Source: Rhizobium sp. Q54
GTDB taxonomy: Bacteria > Pseudomonadota > Alphaproteobacteria > Rhizobiales > Beijerinckiaceae
NCBI GenBank assembly: GCA_945878875.1
Contig: CAMCUC010000010.1
Coordinates: 1 to 64,000 of the forward strand
Length of the DNA: 64,000 nt
Direction: 5' to 3'
The number at the start of each line of letters is the position of its first letter. The stretch's first letter is position 1. The notes under the pieces were generated by a model. It was not told the origin of the DNA and did not search any database. It saw nothing but the letters and a program-made list of their open reading frames with translations. The translations under genes and the position numbers were made by a program. Below are positions 29,689 through 38,252 of this stretch, piece after piece.

Positions 29689-29831
29689 GCTACGACGTTG
29701 AATTGCACGGCGGCGTGCTGGCGCTGGACCCGGAATGGGACGCCGGATTGCGGGTGGTGTTGACCTTTCCGCACAGCGTTTCAGGGATGCCGGGCGCCGC
29801 GCTCCAATCCGGGTTTGTCGGGTTTCCTTGA
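29685..29831 (+). CDS. Possible 48-residue small ORF, translationally coupled
   Basis: The ATG overlaps the preceding stop as ATGA and the frame stays open for 48 codons (MSYDVELHGGVLALDPEWDAG..., ending GFVGFP). The sequence has no motif. Evidence is only the overlap and the frame; it may be a decayed remnant of a longer third operon gene (an OmpA-like module would fit by position). Confidence 0.25.
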   Translation: MSYDVELHGGVLALDPEWDAGLRVVLTFPHSVSGMPGAALQSGFVGFP

Positions 29832-29900
29832 TCGCGGGCGTGAAATGAGTCATGAACCGCGCGCTGCTGCGGCGCAGCCCTGTCGCGGGTACGATTCCAT

Positions 29901-31214
29901 ATGACCAATTCTTTACGCATCGGCATCGCCGGTCTCGGCACTGTCGGGGCTTCCGTCATTCGCCTTCTTGATCGTCAGGACAAGGCCCTTCAGGCCCGCA
30001 CCGGACGCAAGATCGTTGTCGCTGCGGTCAGCGCGCGCGACAAGTCGCGTGATCGCGGCGTTGATCTGTCGGGCGCGACATGGTTTGACGATCCGGTAGA
30101 GCTGGCGGCCTCAAGCGAGATCGATCTGTTTGTTGAACTGGTGGGCGGCGACGAAGGCCCGGCCCGCAAGGCGGTGGAAACCGCGCTCGCCTCGGGCAAA
30201 TCGGTCGTTACCGCCAACAAGGCCTTGCTGGCCAAACACGGCATGGCGCTGGCCAAACTGGCCGAAGACAAGCGCGTGGCGCTGGCCTTCGAGGCCTCGG
30301 TCGCCGGCGGCATTCCGATTGTGAAGACGTTGCGCGAAGGGCTGGCGGGCAACGAGATCAGCCGCGTCTACGGCATTCTCAACGGCACCTGCAATTACAT
30401 CCTCAGCCGCATGGAGCGCGAGGGCATTGCGTTCGACGCGTGCCTGGCTGACGCGCAGCGCCTTGGCTATGCGGAAGCTGATCCCACGTTCGACATCGAT
30501 GGCTTTGACACCGCCCACAAGCTCGCCATTCTCACGTCGCTGGCGTTTGGAACCTGCGTAGACGCGGAGGCGATCCACATCGAGGGCATCCGCGCGATCA
30601 CGCTGGACGATCTGCGCTCTGCCGACGAGCTGGGCTATCGCATCAAATTGCTCGGCGTCGCGCAGCGCACGGACGAGGGCATCGAGCAGCGCGTTCACCC
30701 GACTATGGTGCCCAAATCCTCCGCCATCGCGCAGGTGATGGGCGTCACCAACGCTGTCACCATTGACGCTGACGCGGTGAAGGAACTAACCCTCGTTGGT
30801 CCCGGCGCCGGTGGCGAGGCGACGGCTTCCGCTGTGGTGGCCGACATTTCCGACGTGGCGCGCGGCATCCGCTCGGCGCCGTTTGGTCTGCCCACAGCCT
30901 CGCTTGAAATGGCGCCGCGGCGCGCCATGCAGCGGCACGAGGGCGGCTATTACATCCGCCTTGCCGTGCGCGACCGCCCGGGCGCCGCGGCCAATATCGC
31001 CATGCGCATGGCGGAGCGGAACATTTCTTTAGAAAGCATCATGCAGAAGTCTGCGGGTCGCGGACGCTCGGCGGGCACGACCGGCGAGCCGGTGCAGGTG
31101 GTGCTTCTGACGTATGCAACGACGGAAGCCAATATTCGCGAAGCGCTGGAGGCGGCTGTCGGAGACGGGTATATTGCTGAAAAACCGCAGGTGATCAGAA
31201 TCGAACGCGAGTGA
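29901..31214 (+). CDS. hom: Homoserine dehydrogenase
   Basis: A 437-residue NAD(P)-dependent enzyme that reduces aspartate semialdehyde to homoserine, branch point to threonine and methionine. The Rossmann motif GIAGLGTVGASVI is at the N-terminus, VTANKALLAKHG is the substrate/cofactor loop, GILNGTCNYILSRME and EADPTFDIDGFDTAHKLAIL are catalytic-domain signatures. An ACT domain (about 350-430; IRLAVRDRPGAAANIAMRMAERNISLESIMQ) provides threonine feedback. No SAM riboswitch was seen upstream. Confidence 0.97.
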   Translation: MTNSLRIGIAGLGTVGASVIRLLDRQDKALQARTGRKIVVAAVSARDKSRDRGVDLSGATWFDDPVELAASSEIDLFVELVGGDEGPARKAVETALASGKSVVTANKALLAKHGMALAKLAEDKRVALAFEASVAGGIPIVKTLREGLAGNEISRVYGILNGTCNYILSRMEREGIAFDACLADAQRLGYAEADPTFDIDGFDTAHKLAILTSLAFGTCVDAEAIHIEGIRAITLDDLRSADELGYRIKLLGVAQRTDEGIEQRVHPTMVPKSSAIAQVMGVTNAVTIDADAVKELTLVGPGAGGEATASAVVADISDVARGIRSAPFGLPTASLEMAPRRAMQRHEGGYYIRLAVRDRPGAAANIAMRMAERNISLESIMQKSAGRGRSAGTTGEPVQVVLLTYATTEANIREALEAAVGDGYIAEKPQVIRIERE

Positions 31215-31260
31215 TCGCTTGATTGGATGCGCATTCAGATAAACGCTTAATGGAGGCCTT

Positions 31261-32256
31261 ATGACCGACCTTGTTATTAAACAGCAGGATATTATCGAGC
31301 GTATCCTCACTCTTGAGCTTGTACGCGTGACCGAGCGCGCGGCGGTGGCTGCCGCCCGGCTGCGTGGACGCGGCGACGAGAAGGCCGCCGATCAGGCCGC
31401 CGTTGACGCCATGCGTCGCGAACTCAACCGCCTGCCCATCGACGGCACCATTGTCATCGGCGAGGGCGAGCGCGACGAGGCACCGATGCTGTTCATCGGC
31501 GAGCGCGTCGGCACCGCCACCGGCCCCAAGGTCGACATCGCCGTTGATCCGCTGGAAGGCACGACGCTGTGCGCCAAGGACATGCCCGGATCCATTGCCG
31601 TGATGGCCATGGCGCAGGCCGGCTCGCTCCTCAACGCACCCGATGTCTACATGGACAAGATCGCCATTGGCCCCGGCTATCCGCAGGGCGTGGTGCATAT
31701 CGACGCCTCGCCCGAGGAAAACATTCACGCGCTCGCCAAGGCCAAGGGCGTGAAGCCGGGCGACATCACCGCGCTCATTCTGGATCGTCCGCGCCACGCC
31801 GAGCTGATCGCCGCCTGCCGCCGTGTAGGAGCCTCGGTGCGCCTGATCACTGACGGCGACGTGGCCGGCATTATCTTCACCGCGCAATCGGACGAGACCG
31901 GCGTCGACATCTATTTTGGCACCGGCGGCGCGCCTGAGGGCGTGCTGGCGGCGGGCGCATTGCGCTGCGTCGGCGGCCAGATGCAGGGGCGCCTGATCCT
32001 CGACACCGAGGCCAAGCGCGAGCGCTCGCTGAAGATGGGCATCACCGACCCCAGGAAGATCTACGACATGAAGGAGCTGGCTTCGGGAGACGTCATCGTC
32101 TGCGCCACCGGCGTCACCGACGGCGCGCTGCTCAAGGGCGTGAAGTTCGGCAAGCATTTCGTGGAAACCGAGACGGTGATCTATCGCTCCGTCACCGGCA
32201 CGGTGCGCAAGATCCAGGGCGAACATCGCGACATGGCGAAGTTCCGGCTGGATTAG
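31261..32256 (+). CDS. glpX: Class II fructose-1,6-bisphosphatase
   Basis: A 331-residue metal-dependent phosphatase of gluconeogenesis. IDGTIVIGEGERDEAPMLFIGERVG and KVDIAVDPLEGTTLCAKD are the metal and substrate signatures of the GlpX family; GGAPEGVLAAGALRCVGGQMQGRL is the conserved C-terminal region. It begins 46 bases after hom with an AATGGAGG-type ribosome site; hom-glpX is a common pair in Hyphomicrobiales. Confidence 0.96.
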   Translation: MTDLVIKQQDIIERILTLELVRVTERAAVAAARLRGRGDEKAADQAAVDAMRRELNRLPIDGTIVIGEGERDEAPMLFIGERVGTATGPKVDIAVDPLEGTTLCAKDMPGSIAVMAMAQAGSLLNAPDVYMDKIAIGPGYPQGVVHIDASPEENIHALAKAKGVKPGDITALILDRPRHAELIAACRRVGASVRLITDGDVAGIIFTAQSDETGVDIYFGTGGAPEGVLAAGALRCVGGQMQGRLILDTEAKRERSLKMGITDPRKIYDMKELASGDVIVCATGVTDGALLKGVKFGKHFVETETVIYRSVTGTVRKIQGEHRDMAKFRLD

Positions 32257-32305
32257 TACAGCGTCAAGCTTCGGCTTGCGCCGTATGCGCGTATGGACGG
32301 GTTGA

Positions 32306-32326
32306 TCCCCGGATCAAGTCCGGGGA
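32306..32326. repeat. REP-like palindrome
   Basis: TCCCCGGA-TCAAG-TCCGGGGA, an 8-bp perfect stem 50 bases after glpX. Likely a dispersed intergenic palindrome and a possible transcript end; no U-tract. Confidence 0.65.
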
Positions 32327-32440
32327 CATCGATGACGGCATCAGGATGCGTGCTGTTTGCGCAAACTGCATTGAATCGGCTGCGCCCGCAGTCCAATCCG
32401 CCAGGTCCAAATACGCGTCATGGCGGCGAAGGCCGCCACC

Positions 32441-33340
32441 TGATTTCACAAACGAAGTGCAACACCAGATAATGGTGTCGCCATTGGACAAGATTACCGA
32501 CATTTTTCATTGGAAGACCGCTGCGCGATTGCCAGCCTACAAGCCCAGGGGAGTTCGCTCCGGCAAATTGCTGCAGCTTTGGATAGCGCGCCATCGAGCG
32601 TCTCTCGGGAGCTGAGGCGCAACGCCGGAGCCAAGGGCTACAAGCCCGTCATGGCGCAGGAGCGCGCAAGCGCCCGACGGTGGAGCGGATCGAAGCTCGA
32701 CCGCGACCCGGACCTGCGCGGCTGCTTGCTGTAGGCGCTGGGCAGGGGCTGCCCGCCCGAACAGGTTGCAGGGCGGCTTACCCGCGAGGCCGGGCGCAAG
32801 ATCGTCAGCCACGAGACCAATTACCGCTTCGTGTACGCAGCGATCGCGCGTCACAACGATTTTTCGTGGCGCCGGCACCTGCCCCGCGCCAAGTTCAGGC
32901 GCGGCTTCAGAGGCCGCAAGAGCGGCAGTCCCGCCAGCTTCATCCGCAACCGCGCGCCCCTCGCCCGGCGTCCCCAAAACAAAACCGCAGCGCTCGTCGC
33001 CGACATGCTCTGCGACCTTATGCGCCCGCTGCCCGCCTGCTTGCGCAAAACCGTCACCTTCGACAACGGAACCGAGTTTGCCCATCATGACAAACTGAAC
33101 AGCGTTGTCGCCGGAACTTTTTTCTGCGACACGCGCAGCCCGTGGCAGAAGGGCGGCGTCGAAAACGCAATCGGCCGGATGCGGCGCTTCCTGCCCCGAA
33201 AGACCGATCTGACGCAGATCACCGACGAACAGTTCGACGCGCTCATCGCAATCTACAACAACACGCCGCGAAAATGCCTCGGCTATAAAACGCCTGCAGA
33301 AGTCTTCTTAAGCCAGCTGTTGCGCTTCAAATGTGAATCC
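32441..33340 (+). mobile_element. IS30-family insertion sequence, decayed
   Basis: A 900-bp element. Terminal inverted repeats are imperfect: the left end runs GATTTCACAAACGAAGTGC and the right end, read inward, GGATTCACATTTGAAGCGC; both continue CAAC. About 17 of 22-23 positions agree. A 3-bp direct repeat ACC flanks it, as is usual for IS30-type elements. It carries a single transposase frame that is broken (separate entry). It is inserted in repeat copy B3 between glpX and thiE and disrupts no gene. Confidence 0.85.
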
Positions 33341-33364
33341 ACCTCCCGGCCTTCGCCGGGATGA
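32483..33364 (+). pseudogene. IS30-family transposase, nonsense-interrupted
   Basis: Reading one frame throughout gives an IS30 transposase: an N-terminal HTH (YRHFSLEDRCAIASLQ, LRQIAAALDSAPSSVSRELRRN) and a DDE catalytic core (VTFDNGTEF, GTFFCDTRSPWQKGGVENAIGRMRR, ITDEQFDALIAIYNNTPRKCLGYKTPAEVF). A TAG at 32732-32734 interrupts it; both sides are in the same frame, so this is a point nonsense mutation and not a frameshift. CAG to TAG is a likely origin. The expected start before GQDYRHF is ATT at 32483, another probable loss; a TTG at 32510 is possible. The frame has no stop inside the element and ends 24 bases outside it. Confidence 0.87.
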
Positions 33365-33388
33365 CTGCGAGGCACCGCTCTCTTAAGG

Positions 33389-34012
33389 CTAAAACAAACG
33401 CGCAAACTCCGCCGCCGCCGCGCGCGGATCGTCCGCCGACACGATGCCCGAGACCACTGCCAGTCCGTCCGCGCCAGCGGCCAGAACGGGCGCGGAGTTG
33501 TCAGCCTTCAGGCCGCCAATCGCCATCACGGGGCGCTCCGTCATCGCGCGTAGCGCGGCGAAGCCTTCTACGCCAAGCGGAGTTGATGCGTTGGTTTTCG
33601 TGCTTTGCAGATACAATGGACCAACGCCCAGATAATCGGTTTTGCGCGCGTCTGCGTGCGACATTTGCGCGGCGTTCGTAATCGAGAGCCCGAGAATTTT
33701 ATCCGGTTCCAGCATCGCGCGGGCCATTTCCACGGGCATATCTGTTTGGCCCACATGCACGCCGTCGGCGTCCACGGCCAGCGCAATGTCGATGCGGTCG
33801 TTGATGACAAGCGGTACGCCAAGCGGCGCCAGCAGCGCTTTCAACGCGCGGGCTTGCTCCAGAAATTCGCGCGTGGTGCAATCCTTCTCGCGCAATTGCA
33901 CCATGGTGACGCCGCCGGAAACCGCCTGCGCCACAACATCCACAAGCGGGCGGCCAAGTGAAAGACCGCGATCGGTGACGAGACAGAGGCGCCAGATTTT
34001 GGGATCAAACAT
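33389..34012 (-). CDS. thiE: Thiamine-phosphate synthase
   Basis: A 207-residue TIM barrel that joins hydroxymethylpyrimidine diphosphate and thiazole phosphate to thiamine monophosphate. Motifs: VTDRGL near the N-terminus, VQLREKD, VINDRIDIALAVDADGVHVGQTDMP, and AIGGLKADN. It overlaps the thiM stop region by a base, so thiM-thiE is an operon. No TPP riboswitch was seen before thiM. Confidence 0.95.
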   Translation of the reverse strand: MFDPKIWRLCLVTDRGLSLGRPLVDVVAQAVSGGVTMVQLREKDCTTREFLEQARALKALLAPLGVPLVINDRIDIALAVDADGVHVGQTDMPVEMARAMLEPDKILGLSITNAAQMSHADARKTDYLGVGPLYLQSTKTNASTPLGVEGFAALRAMTERPVMAIGGLKADNSAPVLAAGADGLAVVSGIVSADDPRAAAAEFARLF

Positions 34013-34848
34013 TATTCACTCACGCGCAAATGGGTGGCGACGTCTTTGGGCCGAATAGCGTAAAGCGCGTCGATGAAGGCGACCCGGAACGAGCCGGGGC
34101 CGGTGGATTTTGCCGCCGCGATCTCGCCCGCCACGCCATAAAGCGCGGTGGCCGAAAATGCGGCCTCGAACGGATCGAGACAGACGGCCAGATAGGCGCC
34201 CATGACGGCAGACATTGAGCAACCAAGGGCCGTCACGCGCGGCATCAGCGGCGAGCCGTTGGCGATGCGCACCATGCGCTCGCCGTCCGTCACAACGTCC
34301 ACGGCGCCGGTGGCGACCACGGTGCAAAAGCAATGACGCGCCAGCTTGTGAGCGAGCGCGGCGGCCTCGTCGCTCGTGTGCGCGCTGTCAACGCCTCGCT
34401 GCACGGTTTGCACCGGATCCACCGCCAGCCCGGCGGCGCGGGCGACCGCCATGATCTCCGACGCGTTGCCGCGAATGATGCCTGGGCGATGGCGCAGCAG
34501 GCGCTTGATGAGATCGTCGCGAAACGTGAGCACGCCAGCAGCCACCGGATCGAGCAGCCACGGCCGGGCGTGCACGCGCGCAATGCTGACGGCGTGCTCC
34601 ATGCTGCGCGCCGCCTCCGCCGACAGCGTGCCGACATTGATGACCAGCGCATCGACGCGCGGCGTGAACTCGCCCGTCTCTTCAGGCGCATGCACCATGG
34701 CGGGCGATGCGCCCACGGCCAGCAGCGCATTGGCGGCGATGTCCATCGACACCAGATTGGTGATGCTCTGCACCAAAGGCCGCGCCGCCCGCATGTCGGT
34801 AAGTCGCTGGCCGGCCAGTTTGGCAAGATCGCTGATTGGTTTGCTCAC
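34012..34848 (-). CDS. thiM: Hydroxyethylthiazole kinase
   Basis: A 278-residue ribokinase-like enzyme that phosphorylates 4-methyl-5-(2-hydroxyethyl)thiazole for salvage. Opening PLVQSITNLVSMDIAANALLAVGASPAMVHA and WLLDPVAAGVLTFR are the family regions. The catalytic Cys motif is ALGCSMSAVMGAYLA, and the residue before MSAVMG is Ser where many family members have another small residue. First gene of thiM-thiE, divergent from hppA over 270 bp. Confidence 0.93.
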   Translation of the reverse strand: MSKPISDLAKLAGQRLTDMRAARPLVQSITNLVSMDIAANALLAVGASPAMVHAPEETGEFTPRVDALVINVGTLSAEAARSMEHAVSIARVHARPWLLDPVAAGVLTFRDDLIKRLLRHRPGIIRGNASEIMAVARAAGLAVDPVQTVQRGVDSAHTSDEAAALAHKLARHCFCTVVATGAVDVVTDGERMVRIANGSPLMPRVTALGCSMSAVMGAYLAVCLDPFEAAFSATALYGVAGEIAAAKSTGPGSFRVAFIDALYAIRPKDVATHLRVSE

Positions 34849-34926
34849 GTGCTGTCCCCGTTGCAGCCTTTATCTAGAATGAAACGGGGCGGGGGAACAG
34901 GGCGGGAAATGGAAGGACGGAGCTTC

Positions 34927-34953
34927 TTCCTTCTCCCGCAAGGGGAGAAGGAA
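34927..34953. repeat. Perfect hairpin in the thiM-hppA spacer
   Basis: TTCCTTCTCCC-GCAA-GGGGAGAAGGAA, a stable stem with a tetraloop. It is related to the palindrome at 15853. The 270-bp spacer holds nothing else recognisable apart from this and the two promoters expected there. Confidence 0.65.
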
Positions 34954-35118
34954 GGTCGGGAGCTCTAGCTTCTCCTGTCATCCAATAGCCCGATTGCCGG
35001 AGCGTTAAGATTCTGGCAAGAGACGTTGGAACGTTGCGGCCACGAATCCGTCACAATTCGTTGCGGCGCGCCAGAACGCTGAACACAAGAATGCTGAACA
35101 CTGGAAAGGGCGGACTTA

Positions 35119-37254
35119 ATGAGCGCTTTGACTTGGATTATTTTGGGCGGGCTGCTTGCGCTCGTCTATGGTGCCTACACAATTGCAGCGGTGCTGCGTG
35201 CGGATGCTGGCAACCAGCGCATGCAGGAAATTGCAGCCGCTATCGCTGAAGGCGCGCAGGCTTATCTCAAGCGTCAGTATCTCACCATCGCCATCGTCGG
35301 CGTGGTCATTCTGTTCGGGCTTGCTTATTTGCTGGGCTGGCTGGTCGCCATCGGTTTCCTGATTGGCGCGGTGCTTTCGGGCGCAGCTGGCTTCATCGGC
35401 ATGAATGTTTCGGTGCGCGCCAACGTGCGCACGGCGCAGGCGGCGACGCAATCGCTGGCTGGCGGCCTCGACATTGCCTTCAAGGCTGGCGCGGTCACGG
35501 GCATGCTGGTCGCGGGCCTCGCGCTGCTTGGCGTGGCGGGCTATTTCTGGTTCCTCACCGGTTCGCTCGGCCTTGCAGTGAACAACCGCACGGTTATCGA
35601 CTCGCTGGTGGCTCTGGGCTTTGGCGCCTCGCTGATCTCGATCTTCGCGCGCCTTGGCGGCGGCATCTTCACCAAGGGCGCTGACGTCGGCGCTGACCTT
35701 GTGGGCAAGGTGGAAGCTGGCATCCCCGAGGATGATCCGCGCAATCCGGCCACCATCGCCGACAATGTGGGCGATAACGTCGGCGATTGCGCCGGCATGG
35801 CGGCGGATTTGTTTGAGACCTATGCGGTGACGGTCGTCGCCACCATGGTGCTCGGCGCGATCTTCTTCGCTACGCAGGGCTCGGCTCTCGTGAACTCCAT
35901 GATCTATCCGCTGGCCATCTGCGCAGCCTGCATCGTGACCTCGATTGCAGGCACCTACGCCGTGAAGCTGGGCGCCAACAATTCGATCATGGGCGCCCTC
36001 TACAAGGGCCTCATCGTCACCGGTGTGCTGACCATCGGCGGCCTTGCCATCGTCACCAACGAGACCATCGGCTGGGGCGAAATGGGCGTGGTTGCAGGCA
36101 TGTCGATCACCGGCACGAACCTGTTCGTGTGCGGCCTCATCGGCCTTGCAGTGACGGGCGCCATCGTCTGGATCACGGAATACTACACTGGCACAGGCAT
36201 GCGCCCGGTAGTGTCGATCGCGCAGGCCTCCGTCACGGGGCATGGCACGAACGTCATTCAGGGTCTTGCGGTGTCGCTTGAGTCCACCGCGCTTCCCGCG
36301 ATGGTTATCGTGGGCGGCATCATCTCCACCTTCCAGCTTGCGGGCCTTTACGGCACGGCCATCGCCGTCACCACCATGCTTGGCCTGGCGGGCATGATCG
36401 TGGCGCTCGACGCCTTCGGTCCGGTCACGGACAACGCGGGCGGCATTGCGGAAATGGCTGGCCTGCCGAAGGAAGTGCGTCATTCGACAGACGCTCTCGA
36501 CGCGGTTGGCAACACCACGAAGGCCGTCACCAAGGGCTACGCCATCGGCTCGGCGGGCCTTGGCGCGCTGGTGCTGTTTGCAGCCTACACCAACGACCTC
36601 CAGGCGTTCATCGCTGAGGGACGGCCCTATTTCAAGGACGTCGGCGTGGTCTCGTTCGACCTGTCGAATCCCTACGTGGTGGCCGGCCTGATCTTCGGCG
36701 GCCTGATCCCCTATCTGTTTGGCGGCATCGCCATGACAGCTGTGGGCCGGGCGGCTGGTTCCGTGGTTGAGGAAGTGCGTCGCCAGTTCAAGGAAATGCC
36801 CGGCATTATGCTTGGCACGCAGCGTCCCGATTATGGCCGCGCCGTGGACATGCTCACCAAGTCCGCGATCAAGGAAATGATCATCCCCTCGCTGCTGCCG
36901 GTGCTGGCGCCGCTGGTGGCGTATTTCGGCGTGCTGGCTATCTCTGGCTCGAAGGCCAACGCCTTTGCGGCTCTTGGCGCCTCGCTGCTGGGCGTGATCG
37001 TCAACGGCCTGTTCGTCGCCATCTCGATGACGTCTGGCGGCGGCGCCTGGGACAACGCCAAGAAGTCGTTTGAGGACGGCTTTGTCGACAAGGACGGCGT
37101 GAAGCACCTGAAGGGCTCGGACGCGCACAAGGCGTCCGTCACCGGCGACACCGTAGGCGACCCCTACAAGGACACCGCAGGCCCCGCCGTGAACCCGGCG
37201 ATCAAGATCACGAACATTGTGGCCTTGCTGCTGCTGGCCGTGCTGGCGCATTAG
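35119..37254 (+). CDS. hppA: Membrane-bound H+-translocating pyrophosphatase, K+-independent type
   Basis: A 711-residue protein with about 16 membrane helices that couples pyrophosphate hydrolysis to proton export or import. [35 protein letters not shown] is the substrate-binding loop region. The cation-selectivity site reads GNTTK468AVT471KGYAIGSAG: Lys and Thr here, instead of Ala and Ala or Gly, define the K+-independent class. ATG at 35119 with GGGCGGA-type upstream site. A strong terminator follows. Confidence 0.96.
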   Translation: MSALTWIILGGLLALVYGAYTIAAVLRADAGNQRMQEIAAAIAEGAQAYLKRQYLTIAIVGVVILFGLAYLLGWLVAIGFLIGAVLSGAAGFIGMNVSVRANVRTAQAATQSLAGGLDIAFKAGAVTGMLVAGLALLGVAGYFWFLTGSLGLAVNNRTVIDSLVALGFGASLISIFARLGGGIFTKGADVGADLVGKVEAGIPEDDPRNPATIADNVGDNVGDCAGMAADLFETYAVTVVATMVLGAIFFATQGSALVNSMIYPLAICAACIVTSIAGTYAVKLGANNSIMGALYKGLIVTGVLTIGGLAIVTNETIGWGEMGVVAGMSITGTNLFVCGLIGLAVTGAIVWITEYYTGTGMRPVVSIAQASVTGHGTNVIQGLAVSLESTALPAMVIVGGIISTFQLAGLYGTAIAVTTMLGLAGMIVALDAFGPVTDNAGGIAEMAGLPKEVRHSTDALDAVGNTTKAVTKGYAIGSAGLGALVLFAAYTNDLQAFIAEGRPYFKDVGVVSFDLSNPYVVAGLIFGGLIPYLFGGIAMTAVGRAAGSVVEEVRRQFKEMPGIMLGTQRPDYGRAVDMLTKSAIKEMIIPSLLPVLAPLVAYFGVLAISGSKANAFAALGASLLGVIVNGLFVAISMTSGGGAWDNAKKSFEDGFVDKDGVKHLKGSDAHKASVTGDTVGDPYKDTAGPAVNPAIKITNIVALLLLAVLAH

Positions 37255-37275
37255 AAGCTGGATGTTTTGAGCTGA

Positions 37276-37305
37276 GAAGGGCGGGGGAAACCCCGCCCTT
37301 TTTTG
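37276..37305 (+). terminator. Rho-independent terminator of hppA
   Basis: AAGGGCGGGG, a short A-rich loop, CCCCGCCCTT and TTTTG, 20 bases after the stop. Confidence 0.93.
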
Positions 37306-37357
37306 TTGGGCCTTGCTGCTGCAACGCTCAACGCTTAGAAACTAGGCCTGCATCTAT

Positions 37358-37448
37358 CCGCCGTCATGGACGGGCTTGTCCCGTCCATCCACGCAAACGG
37401 CACCAGCCGTGGCTTTGCGCTGTCAGCTGCGAGGCTCGCACCGGCGTG
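37358..37448 (+). repeat. Dispersed repeat family C, copy 1
   Basis: About 91 bp with the hairpin GGACGGGCTTGTCCCGTCC followed by CGTGGCTTTGCGCTGTCAGC and GCGAGGCTCGCA. An inverted copy with about 88% identity by eye lies at 54486-54580. This and the next repeat fill the 376-bp gap between hppA and bamE, which otherwise shows no gene. Confidence 0.75.
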
Positions 37449-37524
37449 GGTGGCCAGGACAAGCCCGGCCATTACGTGTTTGGGATATTGTGAATCAGCC
37501 TTTGGCAATACCAGGCTGCGGGCA

Positions 37525-37546
37525 GGACCGCGGGCTTCCAGCCCGC
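37525..37546 (+). repeat. Repeat family A, exact 22-bp copy
   Basis: Begins GGACCGCGGGCTTCC and is identical to 22 bases of each arm at 11519-11541 and 11608-11630. Single arm here. Confidence 0.75.
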
Positions 37547-37630
37547 AAGACGGCGAAAGCCGTGGCTTTACCGAGAAGACGCCTCACCCGTCGCTTGCTG
37601 ACGCAAACGAAGCTTAATCCAGAAACGCGG

Positions 37631-38074
37631 CTAGAACCGCATCAAGTTCGTGAACATGTTGCGCACGAACGAGGATTCGGCGCCCGCTGTTGGTGTGGTG
37701 CGGGTCACGAAGTCGAACACCTGGCCGTCCTGAACGCCGTAATTGGCTATGCGCTGGACCTTTTTGTTCTTGTCAAAATACACCGCATAGACGCGCTGGT
37801 CGGTGACTGAGGGCTGCATGAAGGCGAGCGGGCGCTCAACCTTCTGGCTGATGTAGTACCAGGCGTCGCCGCCTACAGTCGATGTGGTCGAGGGCGTGCC
37901 CAGCACGACGAGAACCTGCTCGGCCGAGGCGCCGGTGCGCACCTGTTCGGCGGCTTTTTCATCCAGCACATGGCCGCGGAAATGAGTTCCCTCATAACCA
38001 AGGCAGCCGCCGAGCGCCAGAGACCCTGCGAGCGCTGCCGCCAAGCCAATCTTATGGCCAATTCCGCTTCGCAT
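37631..38074 (-). CDS. bamE: Outer-membrane assembly lipoprotein BamE (SmpA/OmlA)
   Basis: 147 residues from the ATG at 38074. A signal peptide with lipobox LALGGC (Cys near residue 22) shows lipidation. The SmpA/OmlA fold follows: VRTGASAEQVLVVLGTPSTTSTVGGDAWYYIS and YFDKNKKVQRI. BamE stabilises the BamABCD complex that inserts beta-barrel proteins. It is divergent from the bc1-chaperone gene, as in many Hyphomicrobiales. Confidence 0.92.
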   Translation of the reverse strand: MRSGIGHKIGLAAALAGSLALGGCLGYEGTHFRGHVLDEKAAEQVRTGASAEQVLVVLGTPSTTSTVGGDAWYYISQKVERPLAFMQPSVTDQRVYAVYFDKNKKVQRIANYGVQDGQVFDFVTRTTPTAGAESSFVRNMFTNLMRF

Positions 38075-38252
38075 TTCGCCCACTCCGGATTTTAAATGCC
38101 GCCGCGCATCAGGCGCGGAACATGATTTCGCTTGCATCCACGCCCCCCGATGCCTAACCCCCGAGCGGGTGAAAAGCAAGATCAGCGCTTAATGGAGCAA
38201 TTCCATAAGCTTTGACGCGAACCTCGCCCGCAGACAGAGAGAGCCCTTGTTC

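Larger units (their letters stand above)
32416..33365 (+). repeat. Dispersed repeat family B, copy 3, split by an insertion sequence
   Basis: The left half 32416-32440 (CGTCATGGCGGCGAAGGCC...) and the right half 33341-33365 (...CCCGGCCTTCGCCGGGATGAC) match the outer parts of copies 1 and 2. They are separated by a 900-bp IS30-like element. ACC at 32438-32440 and 33341-33343 would be the target duplication. The uninterrupted copy would be a 47-bp double hairpin, shorter than copies 1 and 2 in its middle. Confidence 0.8.

Noticed and set aside
32680-33090. Alternative frame inside the IS30-type element, first suspected as evidence of a programmed frameshift
   Set aside because: The two conserved transposase parts are in the same frame; only a TAG separates them. 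The alternative frame has no transposase motifs.
34849-35118. Possible TPP riboswitch before thiM
   Set aside because: No CTGAGA or ACCTGATC-type motifs were found on either strand; only a simple hairpin is present.
35116-37251. A 711-codon open frame on the minus strand opposite hppA
   Set aside because: It mirrors hppA codon by codon, is rich in His, Arg and Ala with no family, and arises from the third-position GC bias. The plus-strand frame is clearly HppA.
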